Shown here: one piece after another, positions 35,618 through 43,550 of the stretch
How positions within the stretch are numbered: the first letter of the stretch is position 1
How the letters are laid out: each line of letters opens with the position of its first letter
Assembly: GCF_001675285.1 (NCBI RefSeq)
Contig: NZ_LSGQ01000007.1
Span: 186,001-250,000 of the forward strand
Direction: 5' to 3'
DNA length: 64,000 bases
Source: Elizabethkingia miricola
Lineage (GTDB): Bacteria; Bacteroidota; Bacteroidia; Flavobacteriales; Weeksellaceae
Notes under the pieces: generated by a model
Database searches by the model: none
What the model was told of the DNA's origin: nothing
What the model saw: only the letters and a program-made list of their open reading frames with translations
Position numbers and translations under genes: made by a program

Positions 35618-38029
35618 ATGAATATCAATAAAAGCATATTGACACTACCTTTGCTGGCAGTGTCCTTTTTAGGCTTAGCACAAAAGTTGAAAGTTTATCA
35701 TAAAGACTGGATAGACTTTAACAAAAACGGGAAGAAGGATATCTTTGAAGACAGAAAAGCTCCTATCGATAAAAGAGTTGAAAACCTGCTTTCCCAAATG
35801 ACCCTGCAGGAAAAAGCCAATCAGACGGTAACTCTCTACGGATACGGAAGAATTTTGAAAGATGAGCAGCCAACACCTCAATGGAAAAATGAAATCTGGG
35901 TGCATGGTCTTGCTAATATCGATGAAATGCTAAACAGCCTTCCTTATCATAAAAGTGCTGTTACAAAATATTCTTATCCTTACAGTAACCATACCGAAGC
36001 ACTCAACAATATCCAGAAATGGTTTATAGAAGAAACGAGGCTCGGAATTCCTGTTGATTTTACCAATGAAGGTATACACGGCCTTACTCATGACAGGGCA
36101 ACACCATTTCCCGCACCTATTAATATTGGGAGTACATGGGATAAAGACCTGGTAGGCAAAATCGGAAATACTATAGGAAAAGAAGCTTATTATCTGGGAT
36201 ATACAAATGTGTATGCTCCTATATTAGATGTTTCAAGAGATCCGCGATGGGGCAGGGTTGTGGAGACTTATGGAGAAGACCCGTTTATGATAGGTGAATA
36301 TGGAAAGCGTATGGTAAAAGGAATCCAACAAAATGGAGTAGCCTCAACGCTGAAACATTACGCTGTTTATTCTGTGCCCAAAGGCGGGAGAGATGGCCTT
36401 GCCAGAACAGATCCGCATGTGGCTCCCAGAGAAATGCACACAATGTATCTCTATCCGTTTAAAGAAGTCATTCGTAAGGAACATCCATTGGGAGTAATGG
36501 CAAGTTATAACGATTATGATGGTGTACCCGTAATTAGCAGCAAATATTTTTTAACAGATCTGCTGCGCAAAGAATATGGATTCGATGGTTATGTAGTGTC
36601 AGACAGTGATGCACTGGAATTTGTACATAGTAAGCATCATGTAGCAAAAGATTATGAAGAAGGTATTCAGAAAGCTTTAGAAGCGGGGCTAGATGTCCGT
36701 ACTAATTTCACCCAACCCAAAGAATATCTTACAGCATTGATGGATGCTCTGAAATCTGGAAAGATAAAAGAAGAAGTACTCAATGAAAGAGTAAGAGCTG
36801 TCCTGAAAACAAAGTTTAAATTAGGCCTGTTTGATGAACCGATACGGAGTTTTGCTAAAGAAGCTGATCGTAAGGTACATACTAAAGAGGACGAGGCTCT
36901 TTCTGTAGATGTTAACCGTCGTTCTGTTGTCTTACTTAAAAATGAAAAGCAAACTTTACCTCTTGATATAGGGAAATTAAAGAATATCCTGATTACAGGC
37001 CCACTGGCAGATGCAGTGAATTATACCACGAGCCGCTACGGTCCATCCAATAATCCGGTGACGACGATTCGGAAGGGGATTGAGGATTATGCTTCACTTC
37101 ATCATATCAACACTTCATATGCTAAAGGCGTAGATGTTATTGATGAAGGATGGCCGGAAACAGAAATTATCCCTGTGGAACCTACAGAAAAAGAAAAGTC
37201 TGAAATAGCCAAAACAATAAGTATGGCGGAAAAATCAGATGTTATCGTTGCTGTAATGGGAGAAAGTGAAAGAGAAGTTGGAGAGAGCAGGTCGCGAAGC
37301 AGCCTGAATCTTCCGGGAAAGCAAACTTATTTCCTGCAGCAATTATACAAAACAGGAAAGCCTGTTGTATTGGTTTTGGTAAATGGAAGACCTCTCACTA
37401 TAAATTGGGAAAACAAATATCTGCCTGCCATTTTGGAAACATGGTTTCTGGGACCGCAAAGTGGAAAGATTGTGGCAGAAACGCTCTTTGGGGATCATAA
37501 TCCGGGAGGTAAACTTCCGATATCATTTCCTAAATCAATCGGACAGCTAGAAATGAACTTTCCAACGAAGCCTGCAGCACAGGCAGGACAGCCCGGAACC
37601 GGACCAAATGGCTCAGGCAGCAGCAGAGTTACAGGGTTTTTATATCCGTTTGGCTATGGTCTTAGCTATACCAATTTTGAATTTACTGACTTTTCTCTGT
37701 CTTCAAAAAAAATAAAAGCCGGAGATGAATTACATGTGAAACTAAAAGTAACCAATACTGGCAAAGTAAAAGGGGATGAAGTTGTTCAATTATATCTTTC
37801 AGATCTTGTGTCTTCAGTTACAACCTATGAAATGGATCTTAGAGGATTTGAGAGAGTAACTCTGGAGCCCGGGGAAACAAAAGAAGTACAATTTACCCTC
37901 AACAAAGAACATATGCAGCTGCTTAATGATAAGATGGAATGGGTTGTAGAGCCAGGAGAATTCCGGGTAAGCATAGGAAACTCTTCAGAGAATATTAGAT
38001 TTAAAGAAATATTTGAAGCTGAAGATTGA
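35618..38029 (+). CDS. bglX: GH3-family beta-glucosidase (BglX-like)
   Basis: 803 residues from the ATG at 35618, chosen because it begins a signal peptide (ILTLPLLAVSFLGLAQ) and follows the terminator and promoter. Domains: a GH3 N-terminal TIM barrel with nucleophile Asp329 in DGYVVSDSDAL, the alpha/beta C-terminal domain, and a fibronectin-III-like domain from about 700. It hydrolyses terminal beta-glucosides in the periplasm. Between the second and third domains is a Gly/Ala/Gln-rich linker (AAQAGQPGTGPNGSGSS). It is likely monocistronic. Confidence 0.95.
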   Translation: MNINKSILTLPLLAVSFLGLAQKLKVYHKDWIDFNKNGKKDIFEDRKAPIDKRVENLLSQMTLQEKANQTVTLYGYGRILKDEQPTPQWKNEIWVHGLANIDEMLNSLPYHKSAVTKYSYPYSNHTEALNNIQKWFIEETRLGIPVDFTNEGIHGLTHDRATPFPAPINIGSTWDKDLVGKIGNTIGKEAYYLGYTNVYAPILDVSRDPRWGRVVETYGEDPFMIGEYGKRMVKGIQQNGVASTLKHYAVYSVPKGGRDGLARTDPHVAPREMHTMYLYPFKEVIRKEHPLGVMASYNDYDGVPVISSKYFLTDLLRKEYGFDGYVVSDSDALEFVHSKHHVAKDYEEGIQKALEAGLDVRTNFTQPKEYLTALMDALKSGKIKEEVLNERVRAVLKTKFKLGLFDEPIRSFAKEADRKVHTKEDEALSVDVNRRSVVLLKNEKQTLPLDIGKLKNILITGPLADAVNYTTSRYGPSNNPVTTIRKGIEDYASLHHINTSYAKGVDVIDEGWPETEIIPVEPTEKEKSEIAKTISMAEKSDVIVAVMGESEREVGESRSRSSLNLPGKQTYFLQQLYKTGKPVVLVLVNGRPLTINWENKYLPAILETWFLGPQSGKIVAETLFGDHNPGGKLPISFPKSIGQLEMNFPTKPAAQAGQPGTGPNGSGSSRVTGFLYPFGYGLSYTNFEFTDFSLSSKKIKAGDELHVKLKVTNTGKVKGDEVVQLYLSDLVSSVTTYEMDLRGFERVTLEPGETKEVQFTLNKEHMQLLNDKMEWVVEPGEFRVSIGNSSENIRFKEIFEAED

Positions 38030-38142
38030 TCTGTACTATAAACAGGACGGTAAACAGGTTTAACTAAAAAATATTGTCAGGGTTAATGCTTAATGTTATA
38101 CCCACCTTGACAAGGTTGAATAAGTTAATTCTAACTCACAAA

Positions 38143-38167
38143 AAAGGCCGGATATTTTCCGGCCTTT
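38143..38167 (-). terminator. Terminator of the transketolase genes
   Basis: 10-bp stem AAAGGCCGGA with TCCGGCCTTT, followed by T-run on the minus strand. Confidence 0.75.
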
Positions 38168-38186
38168 AGTATTTATAAGATTTTGA

Positions 38187-39134
38187 TTATCTGTTCAGAA
38201 TTCTTTTTACAGCTTCTTTTACAGCATCAGCATCTATTTTGTACTTCTTCATAAGTTCTGCAGGAGTTGCAGATTCTCCGAAGCTATCGTTTACAGCAAC
38301 AAACTCTTGTGGAGTAGGTCTTTTTCTTGCAAGCATACCTGCAACAGATTCTCCTAAACCTCCAAGGTAGTTGTGCTCCTCAGCAGTAACAATTTTACCG
38401 GTTTTTTCTACTGACTTCAGAATGATTTCATCGTCCAAAGGTTTAATCGTGTGAATGTTGATAACTTCACAAGAAATGCCTTCTTTCTCTAACTCGTCAG
38501 CAGCAACAAGAGATTCCCAAACAAGGTGACCTGTAGCTACGATAGTTACATCTTTACCTTCTTGTAGAAGAATTCCTTTACCAATTTCGAAAGGCATATC
38601 TTCCGGAATAAATACCGGAACAGTTGGTCTACCGAAACGAAGGTATACAGGACCTTCATAATCAGCAATAGCAATAGTTGCAGCCTTTGTCTGGTTGTAG
38701 TCACATGGGTTGATTACTACCATGCCTGGTAACATTTTCATCATCCCGATGTCTTCTAAAACCTGGTGAGTAGCACCATCTTCTCCTAATGTAAGACCAG
38801 CATGCGAAGCACATATTTTTACATTTTTTCCGGAGTAAGCAATAGACTGACGGATTTGGTCATAAACTCTGGATGTAGAGAAGTTAGCGAAAGTTCCGGT
38901 AAAAGGAATTTTCCCGTTAATTGTCAAACCAGCTGCAATACCCATCATGTTAGCCTCGGCAATACCTATCTGGAAGAATCTTTCCGGAGCTTTCTCGATG
39001 AATTTTTCCATCTTCAGAGAGCCGATAAGGTCAGCGCATAAAGCAACTACATTTGGGTTTTTATCTGCAAGTTCAGCAAGCCCTGCTCCAAAGCCTGAAC
39101 GTGTATCTTTTTTTTCTGTATAGGTGAATTTCAT
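38187..39134 (-). CDS. Transketolase, C-terminal (pyrimidine-binding) subunit
   Basis: 315 residues holding the Pyr domain (ADLIGSLKMEKF, IGIAEANMMGIAAGL, HAGLTLGEDGATHQ) and the C-terminal domain. In single-chain transketolase these follow the TPP-binding part. Together with the gene just upstream it makes the complete enzyme, which exchanges two-carbon units in the non-oxidative pentose phosphate pathway. A split transketolase is known in Bacteroidota and archaea. Confidence 0.94.
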   Translation of the reverse strand: MKFTYTEKKDTRSGFGAGLAELADKNPNVVALCADLIGSLKMEKFIEKAPERFFQIGIAEANMMGIAAGLTINGKIPFTGTFANFSTSRVYDQIRQSIAYSGKNVKICASHAGLTLGEDGATHQVLEDIGMMKMLPGMVVINPCDYNQTKAATIAIADYEGPVYLRFGRPTVPVFIPEDMPFEIGKGILLQEGKDVTIVATGHLVWESLVAADELEKEGISCEVINIHTIKPLDDEIILKSVEKTGKIVTAEEHNYLGGLGESVAGMLARKRPTPQEFVAVNDSFGESATPAELMKKYKIDADAVKEAVKRILNR

Positions 39135-39151
39135 TTTTTTGTTTTGAAGAA

Positions 39152-40003
39152 TTAATAGTCTGCTACCTCGTCTAATTGTAACTGATCCAAAGCTTTGGCT
39201 AGTTGCTCATCATTAGGAGCTTTTCCGTGCCAAGCGTGCGATCCCATCATATAGTCTACTCCGTAACCCATCTCCGTATGCAAAAGAATAACTACAGGCT
39301 TTCCTTTTCCTGTTTCTTCTTTTGCTCTGCCCAGAATTCCGATTACTGACTCCAGGTTGTTACCGTTTTTCTCTTCCAGAACTTCCCATCCGAAAGCTTC
39401 TAACTTAGCGTGAAGATTACCAAGGCTTAATACATCATCTGTATCACCATCAATTTGTCTTCCGTTATAATCTATTGTAGCAATAATATTATCTACTTTC
39501 TTAGCAGCAGCATACATGAAAGCTTCCCATACCTGTCCTTCCTGAAGCTCACCATCTCCATGTAATGTATATACAAGAGCTGTATCACCATCTAATTTTT
39601 TACCCTGTGCAGCACCGATAGCTACAGAAAGTCCCTGTCCTAATGAACCGGAAGCGATTCTGATACCAGGTAAACCTTCATGAGTTGTAGGGTGGCCCTG
39701 TAATCTTGAATTTAATTTTCTGAAAGTATTCAGCTCTTCAACAGGGAAGAAGTCGAATCTTGCTAGTGTACTATAATATACAGGAGAAATATGTCCGTTG
39801 GACAAAAAGAAAAGATCTTCTCCTTTTCCTTCCATAGTAAATGGTAACTTGTAGTTCATCACTTTACCGTATAATGCAGTAAAAAACTCAGTACAACCTA
39901 AAGAACCTCCAGGGTGACCACTGTTTACAGCATGAACCATACGTACAATATCTCGGCGGATTTGTGTAGCGATGTTGCTTAATTCATCAATACTCTTAGT
40001 CAT
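39152..40003 (-). CDS. Transketolase, N-terminal (TPP-binding) subunit
   Basis: 283 residues with HAVNSGHPGGSLGCTEF, HGDGELQEGQVWEAFMYAA and the metal-binding GDGE...N region (IATIDYNGRQID). It binds thiamine diphosphate. It precedes the C-terminal subunit by 17 bases in the same operon. A TATTTTTG element on the minus strand (40023-40030) lies 19 bases upstream of the start. Confidence 0.94.
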   Translation of the reverse strand: MTKSIDELSNIATQIRRDIVRMVHAVNSGHPGGSLGCTEFFTALYGKVMNYKLPFTMEGKGEDLFFLSNGHISPVYYSTLARFDFFPVEELNTFRKLNSRLQGHPTTHEGLPGIRIASGSLGQGLSVAIGAAQGKKLDGDTALVYTLHGDGELQEGQVWEAFMYAAAKKVDNIIATIDYNGRQIDGDTDDVLSLGNLHAKLEAFGWEVLEEKNGNNLESVIGILGRAKEETGKGKPVVILLHTEMGYGVDYMMGSHAWHGKAPNDEQLAKALDQLQLDEVADY

Positions 40004-40022
40004 AATTAAATTTATTTCCGAG

Positions 40023-40030
40023 CAAAAATA
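40023..40030 (-). promoter_or_regulatory. -7 element of the transketolase operon
   Basis: TATTTTTG on the minus strand matches TAnnTTTG, 19 bases from the start codon. No matching TTG. Confidence 0.45.
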
Positions 40031-40060
40031 AGGAAATTATATGGTTTTTGAGGAATGAGA

Positions 40061-40684
40061 TTAGTCGACTTCTATTTTTATTTTTCCAATATTTGCAGCT
40101 TTATATCCTATCGTCTGTATACAAGCCTTAGCTGTACAATTATAAGCCTGAAGAGATTTGTCCTTTATACTTCCTATTATAATATAAGGAATACGTTGTG
40201 ACTGCTCATCCGAATGTATACCTGCGAGAATAAAACGATCGTTGTCTATCCATACAGCATCCTCTATCCATGCAGAAGATCCCATAAAATAGATCCGGGA
40301 ACTTTTGTGATTTTGCATATCGCCAAGGTCCACCTGTGAGTCTATGTCGTATGCTGCTATATACTTCTTTTTCTTTTCATCATAATAGACAGAAGAACTG
40401 TACAAATCAATAAAATGTTTTTTATCCGGAGAGAAAATCAGCAGGTTCTTATAGTTTTTTACGAATGCAGTAAATTCTCTGACAGGCTGATCTTCCTGAG
40501 AAATATTATCAAATCCGAAATTATTATGTGCTTTGAAATTTTGAACAGAAAACCCCGGAATAGAAGCTTTCCAGGTTTTGAGTTGCCGGTCTAAAATCTT
40601 TTGAAAATCAGATAAATCCTGTGGTGCTTTTTGTCCAAAAGCAAAAGAACTAAGTAGTACAAAAACAATCAGGTAATTTTTCAT
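40061..40684 (-). CDS. Secreted hypothetical protein
   Basis: 207 residues with a signal peptide ending SFAFGQ. The mature part is beta-rich (FSPDKKHFIDLYSSSVYYDEKKKKYIAAYDID). No family is recognised. Two cysteines occur near the C-terminus (NCTAKAC). It is divergent from the PNGase F gene with 177 bases between them, a layout that may share regulation. Confidence 0.7.
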   Translation of the reverse strand: MKNYLIVFVLLSSFAFGQKAPQDLSDFQKILDRQLKTWKASIPGFSVQNFKAHNNFGFDNISQEDQPVREFTAFVKNYKNLLIFSPDKKHFIDLYSSSVYYDEKKKKYIAAYDIDSQVDLGDMQNHKSSRIYFMGSSAWIEDAVWIDNDRFILAGIHSDEQSQRIPYIIIGSIKDKSLQAYNCTAKACIQTIGYKAANIGKIKIEVD

Positions 40685-40826
40685 CCATATATATTTAACT
40701 AAAAGTAATAAAAATAGAAGATCTGTATTGAGTATTGTTGATGTTTTATAATTTGAATGATTAAAAAATGAATCTTTGTTAATAAATCAGTGTTTAATTT
40801 GACTTTTAAAACGATTTATTAAATAA

Positions 40827-40843
40827 ATACGATATATTCGTAT
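40827..40843. promoter_or_regulatory. Inverted repeat upstream of PNGase F
   Basis: Arms ATACGA and TCGTAT around TATAT, 19 bases before the PNGase F start codon. It resembles, but is not identical to, the GATATATATCG sites near 1851. It may be an operator. Confidence 0.4.
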
Positions 40844-40861
40844 AACAAATCGCAATAAATT

Positions 40862-41926
40862 ATGAAAAAACTACTAATTCTTAGTGTATCTGCTTACTTG
40901 ATGGCAGGTATCGTTTCGTGCAAAGGTGTAGACAGTGCAACACCTGTAACAGAAGATCGCTTAGCTCTGAATGCGGTAAATGCTCCGGCAGATAATACCG
41001 TAAATATTAAAACATTCGACAAAGTAAAAAATGCCTTTGGCGATGGATTGTCCCAAAGTGCTGAAGGAACCTTTACATTTCCGGTCGATGTAACAACTGT
41101 AAAAACAATTAAGATGTTCATTAAAAATGAATGTCCTAACAAAACTTGTGATGAATGGGATCGTTATGCCAATGTTTATGTAAAAAATAAAACAACAGGA
41201 GAATGGTATGAAATAGGACGCTTTATTACTCCATATTGGGTGGGTACGGAAAAATTACCTCGTGGACTGGAAATTGATGTTACCGATTTCAAATCTTTAC
41301 TGTCCGGAAATACAGAGCTTAAAATTTATACGGAGACATGGCTTGCCAAAGGAAGAGAATACAGTGTAGACTTTGATATTGTATATGGTACACCGGATTA
41401 TAAATATTCGGCAGTAGTACCTGTAATCCAATATAACAAATCATCCATTGATGGTGTTCCTTATGGTAAAGCACATACACTGGGATTAAAAAAGAATATT
41501 CAGTTACCAACAAACACGGAAAAAGCTTATCTTAGAACTACTATTTCCGGATGGGGACATGCCAAGCCATATGATGCGGGAAGTAGGGGCTGTGCAGAAT
41601 GGTGCTTCAGAACACATACTATAGCAATAAATAATGCGAATACTTTCCAACACCAGCTGGGTACTTTAGGATGTTCAGCAAACCCTATTAATAATCAGAG
41701 TCCGGGAAATTGGGCTCCTGACAGAGCAGGATGGTGTCCGGGAATGGCGGTGCCAACACGTATAGATGTGTTGAATAACTCTTTAACGGGTAGTACTTTT
41801 AGTTATGAATATAAGTTCCAGAACTGGACAAATAACGGAACCAATGGAGATGCTTTTTATGCAATTTCCAGTTTTGTAATTGCAAAAAGTAATACACCTA
41901 TTAGTGCTCCGGTAGTTACAAACTAA
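40862..41926 (+). CDS. ngl: Peptide-N-glycosidase F (PNGase F)
   Basis: 354-residue precursor of the amidase that releases intact N-linked glycans from asparagine. The mature enzyme begins APADNT after residue 40. In mature numbering the catalytic Asp60 (CDEWD), Glu118 (YTETW) and Glu206 (GCAEWC) are all present, as are the disulfide cysteines 51/56, 204/208 and 231/252. The precursor segment contains a possible lipobox, GIVSC at residue 20, before the 20-residue propeptide. A few substitutions relative to the commercial sequence I remember (FPVDV, LGTLG, FQNWT) indicate a related species or strain. It is monocistronic. Confidence 0.98.
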   Translation: MKKLLILSVSAYLMAGIVSCKGVDSATPVTEDRLALNAVNAPADNTVNIKTFDKVKNAFGDGLSQSAEGTFTFPVDVTTVKTIKMFIKNECPNKTCDEWDRYANVYVKNKTTGEWYEIGRFITPYWVGTEKLPRGLEIDVTDFKSLLSGNTELKIYTETWLAKGREYSVDFDIVYGTPDYKYSAVVPVIQYNKSSIDGVPYGKAHTLGLKKNIQLPTNTEKAYLRTTISGWGHAKPYDAGSRGCAEWCFRTHTIAINNANTFQHQLGTLGCSANPINNQSPGNWAPDRAGWCPGMAVPTRIDVLNNSLTGSTFSYEYKFQNWTNNGTNGDAFYAISSFVIAKSNTPISAPVVTN

Positions 41927-41998
41927 AAAACAGCATATATTCATTTATAGATAAAACCGCCTTGGCAAGGAATCAATTACTTTTCGGGTATTTGAAAA

Positions 41999-42028
41999 AC
42001 ACCCCGCAGATGAATATCTGCGGGGTGT
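41999..42028. terminator. Bidirectional terminator between PNGase F and the glycosyltransferase gene
   Basis: 13-bp perfect stem ACACCCCGCAGAT with ATCTGCGGGGTGT, loop GAAT, between convergent genes. Confidence 0.85.
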
Positions 42029-42050
42029 ATTAATATTGATGTGTAAATTA

Positions 42051-43343
42051 TTATATTATTGAGTCGAGAAGCTGAGCAAGTTTAGCTGTAAGGTTTCTTC
42101 TTGAAAACTGCATTAGGTTTTCAGAATTCTGGTTAACAGTATTATTTTTCCAACTGTCATAATTTTCAAGAATAAAAGATCTTATAGCCTCATGATCCTG
42201 GTAGGTGAAGTGTTTACCTGCTTTAGTTTCATTCAGGATTTTTTCAACATCTGCCTTTTCCGGCCCTACAGAAAGAATAGGGTTTTGTGTGGCCAGGTAT
42301 TCAAATATTTTCCCCGGAATAATTCCTGCCGATTCTTGTTTCGGGAAATTGGTAATCAATAGCATATCTGCATTTTCCATTTCCTTTACGGATTGTTCAT
42401 GCGGAATATATCCAATTAGGTTCAGATTATCTTTTACGGGAGAACTTTGTAGATTTTCAAGTATAATATCATCCACACGTCCTACAAACCGAAGTTCAAA
42501 ATTTTGGGCAAAATCAGAATTTTCCCGAACAATATCGGATAATACCTTCCATAGATTTTCAGGATTTCTCAGCTGCTCCAAAACACCGATATAAGACAGT
42601 GTGAACTTTGAATTTTTAACGGATTTTTTATTGAGCTCCTCTTTATCAAAACCATTAGTAATACAAGCAGAGTTAGCACCTGCTTTTCTAAAGTTTTCTG
42701 CATCACCATAGCTGGTTGCGAGAGTAACATCAGCTGTCTGAAATACTTCTTTTTCCAGCTTTCGGTGTTTCTGATCTGCCCATGAAGTCAGTTTCAGGTG
42801 TTTGTAATATGAAATTTCCGTCCAGGGATCACGAAAGTCTGCAATCCATTTAATAGCAGGAAAGTGTTTTTTCAGACCTTTTCCTATCAAATGAAGACTA
42901 TGAGGAGGTCCTGTCGTTACAATAACATCTACCGGATTAGCTTCAAGGTATTTTTTCAGAAAAGAAATTGATGGGTTAACCCAAAATTTTCGGGCATCCG
43001 GAATAAAGAAATTACCACGGACAAAAATAGAAAGTTTAGATTTCCACGACTGGTTTTTTCCTACGTCGAATTGTCCAGCTTTAAATTTTTTATTCTTTTT
43101 GTTTAGCTTTTCAGCAAGCTGATAAGGCTCCCAGATTTTGTTCTGTATAATCTGTATATCCTTTGGAACATCTTTTACCAGACTCTCATCCAGTAGAGGA
43201 TAAGACGGGTTCTCCGGTGTATAAATAATAGGTTCCCAGTTGTTCTCCGGGAGATATTTGGCAAACTTTAGCCAACGCTGTACACCAGGTCCACCCGCAG
43301 GAGGCCAGTAATAAGTAATGATAAGAATTTTTTTCTGCTTCAT
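42051..43343 (-). CDS. Family 4 glycosyltransferase
   Basis: 430 residues. GT-B fold: N-terminal IITYYWPPAGGPGVQRW and the C-terminal nucleotide-sugar region (LSYIGVLEQLRNPENLW and the ESAGIIPGKIFEYLATQNPI acidic motif). It probably acts in surface polysaccharide or glycolipid synthesis; donor and acceptor are unknown. It is downstream of yfhO-like on the minus strand, separated by the inverted-repeat element at 43400-43524. Confidence 0.88.
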   Translation of the reverse strand: MKQKKILIITYYWPPAGGPGVQRWLKFAKYLPENNWEPIIYTPENPSYPLLDESLVKDVPKDIQIIQNKIWEPYQLAEKLNKKNKKFKAGQFDVGKNQSWKSKLSIFVRGNFFIPDARKFWVNPSISFLKKYLEANPVDVIVTTGPPHSLHLIGKGLKKHFPAIKWIADFRDPWTEISYYKHLKLTSWADQKHRKLEKEVFQTADVTLATSYGDAENFRKAGANSACITNGFDKEELNKKSVKNSKFTLSYIGVLEQLRNPENLWKVLSDIVRENSDFAQNFELRFVGRVDDIILENLQSSPVKDNLNLIGYIPHEQSVKEMENADMLLITNFPKQESAGIIPGKIFEYLATQNPILSVGPEKADVEKILNETKAGKHFTYQDHEAIRSFILENYDSWKNNTVNQNSENLMQFSRRNLTAKLAQLLDSII

Positions 43344-43399
43344 AATTTTAACCGCATAAGTGGCAAAATAGAAAGTATATGCTCAGAGCCTGAATTTAT

Positions 43400-43524
43400 G
43401 AACCACATAGAAACATCGTTTTTATAATGTAAATGAAGGTGTCTCCGACACTAATTGAGAGTACATAGCTAATGTGTAAACTTTCATTTATCCAATAACC
43501 TGACTATGTATCTATGTGGTTGAT
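43400..43524. repeat. MITE-like inverted repeat element
   Basis: About 125 bases. The ends AACCACATAGA and its complement TCTATGTGGTT are perfect, and inner segments (ACAT, AAATGAA with TTCATTT) also pair imperfectly, so the whole can fold into a long hairpin. It lies between two cotranscribed genes and contains no ORF. From memory, repeats with this AACCACATAGAAACAT core are scattered in Chryseobacterium and Elizabethkingia genomes; unverified. Confidence 0.65.
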
Positions 43525-43550
43525 TAAAATTTAAATATACCTATAGTGAT

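Noticed and set aside
38187-40003. Frameshifted transketolase
   Set aside because: The two parts have separate starts and a 17-base spacer, and two-subunit transketolases are normal in Bacteroidota.
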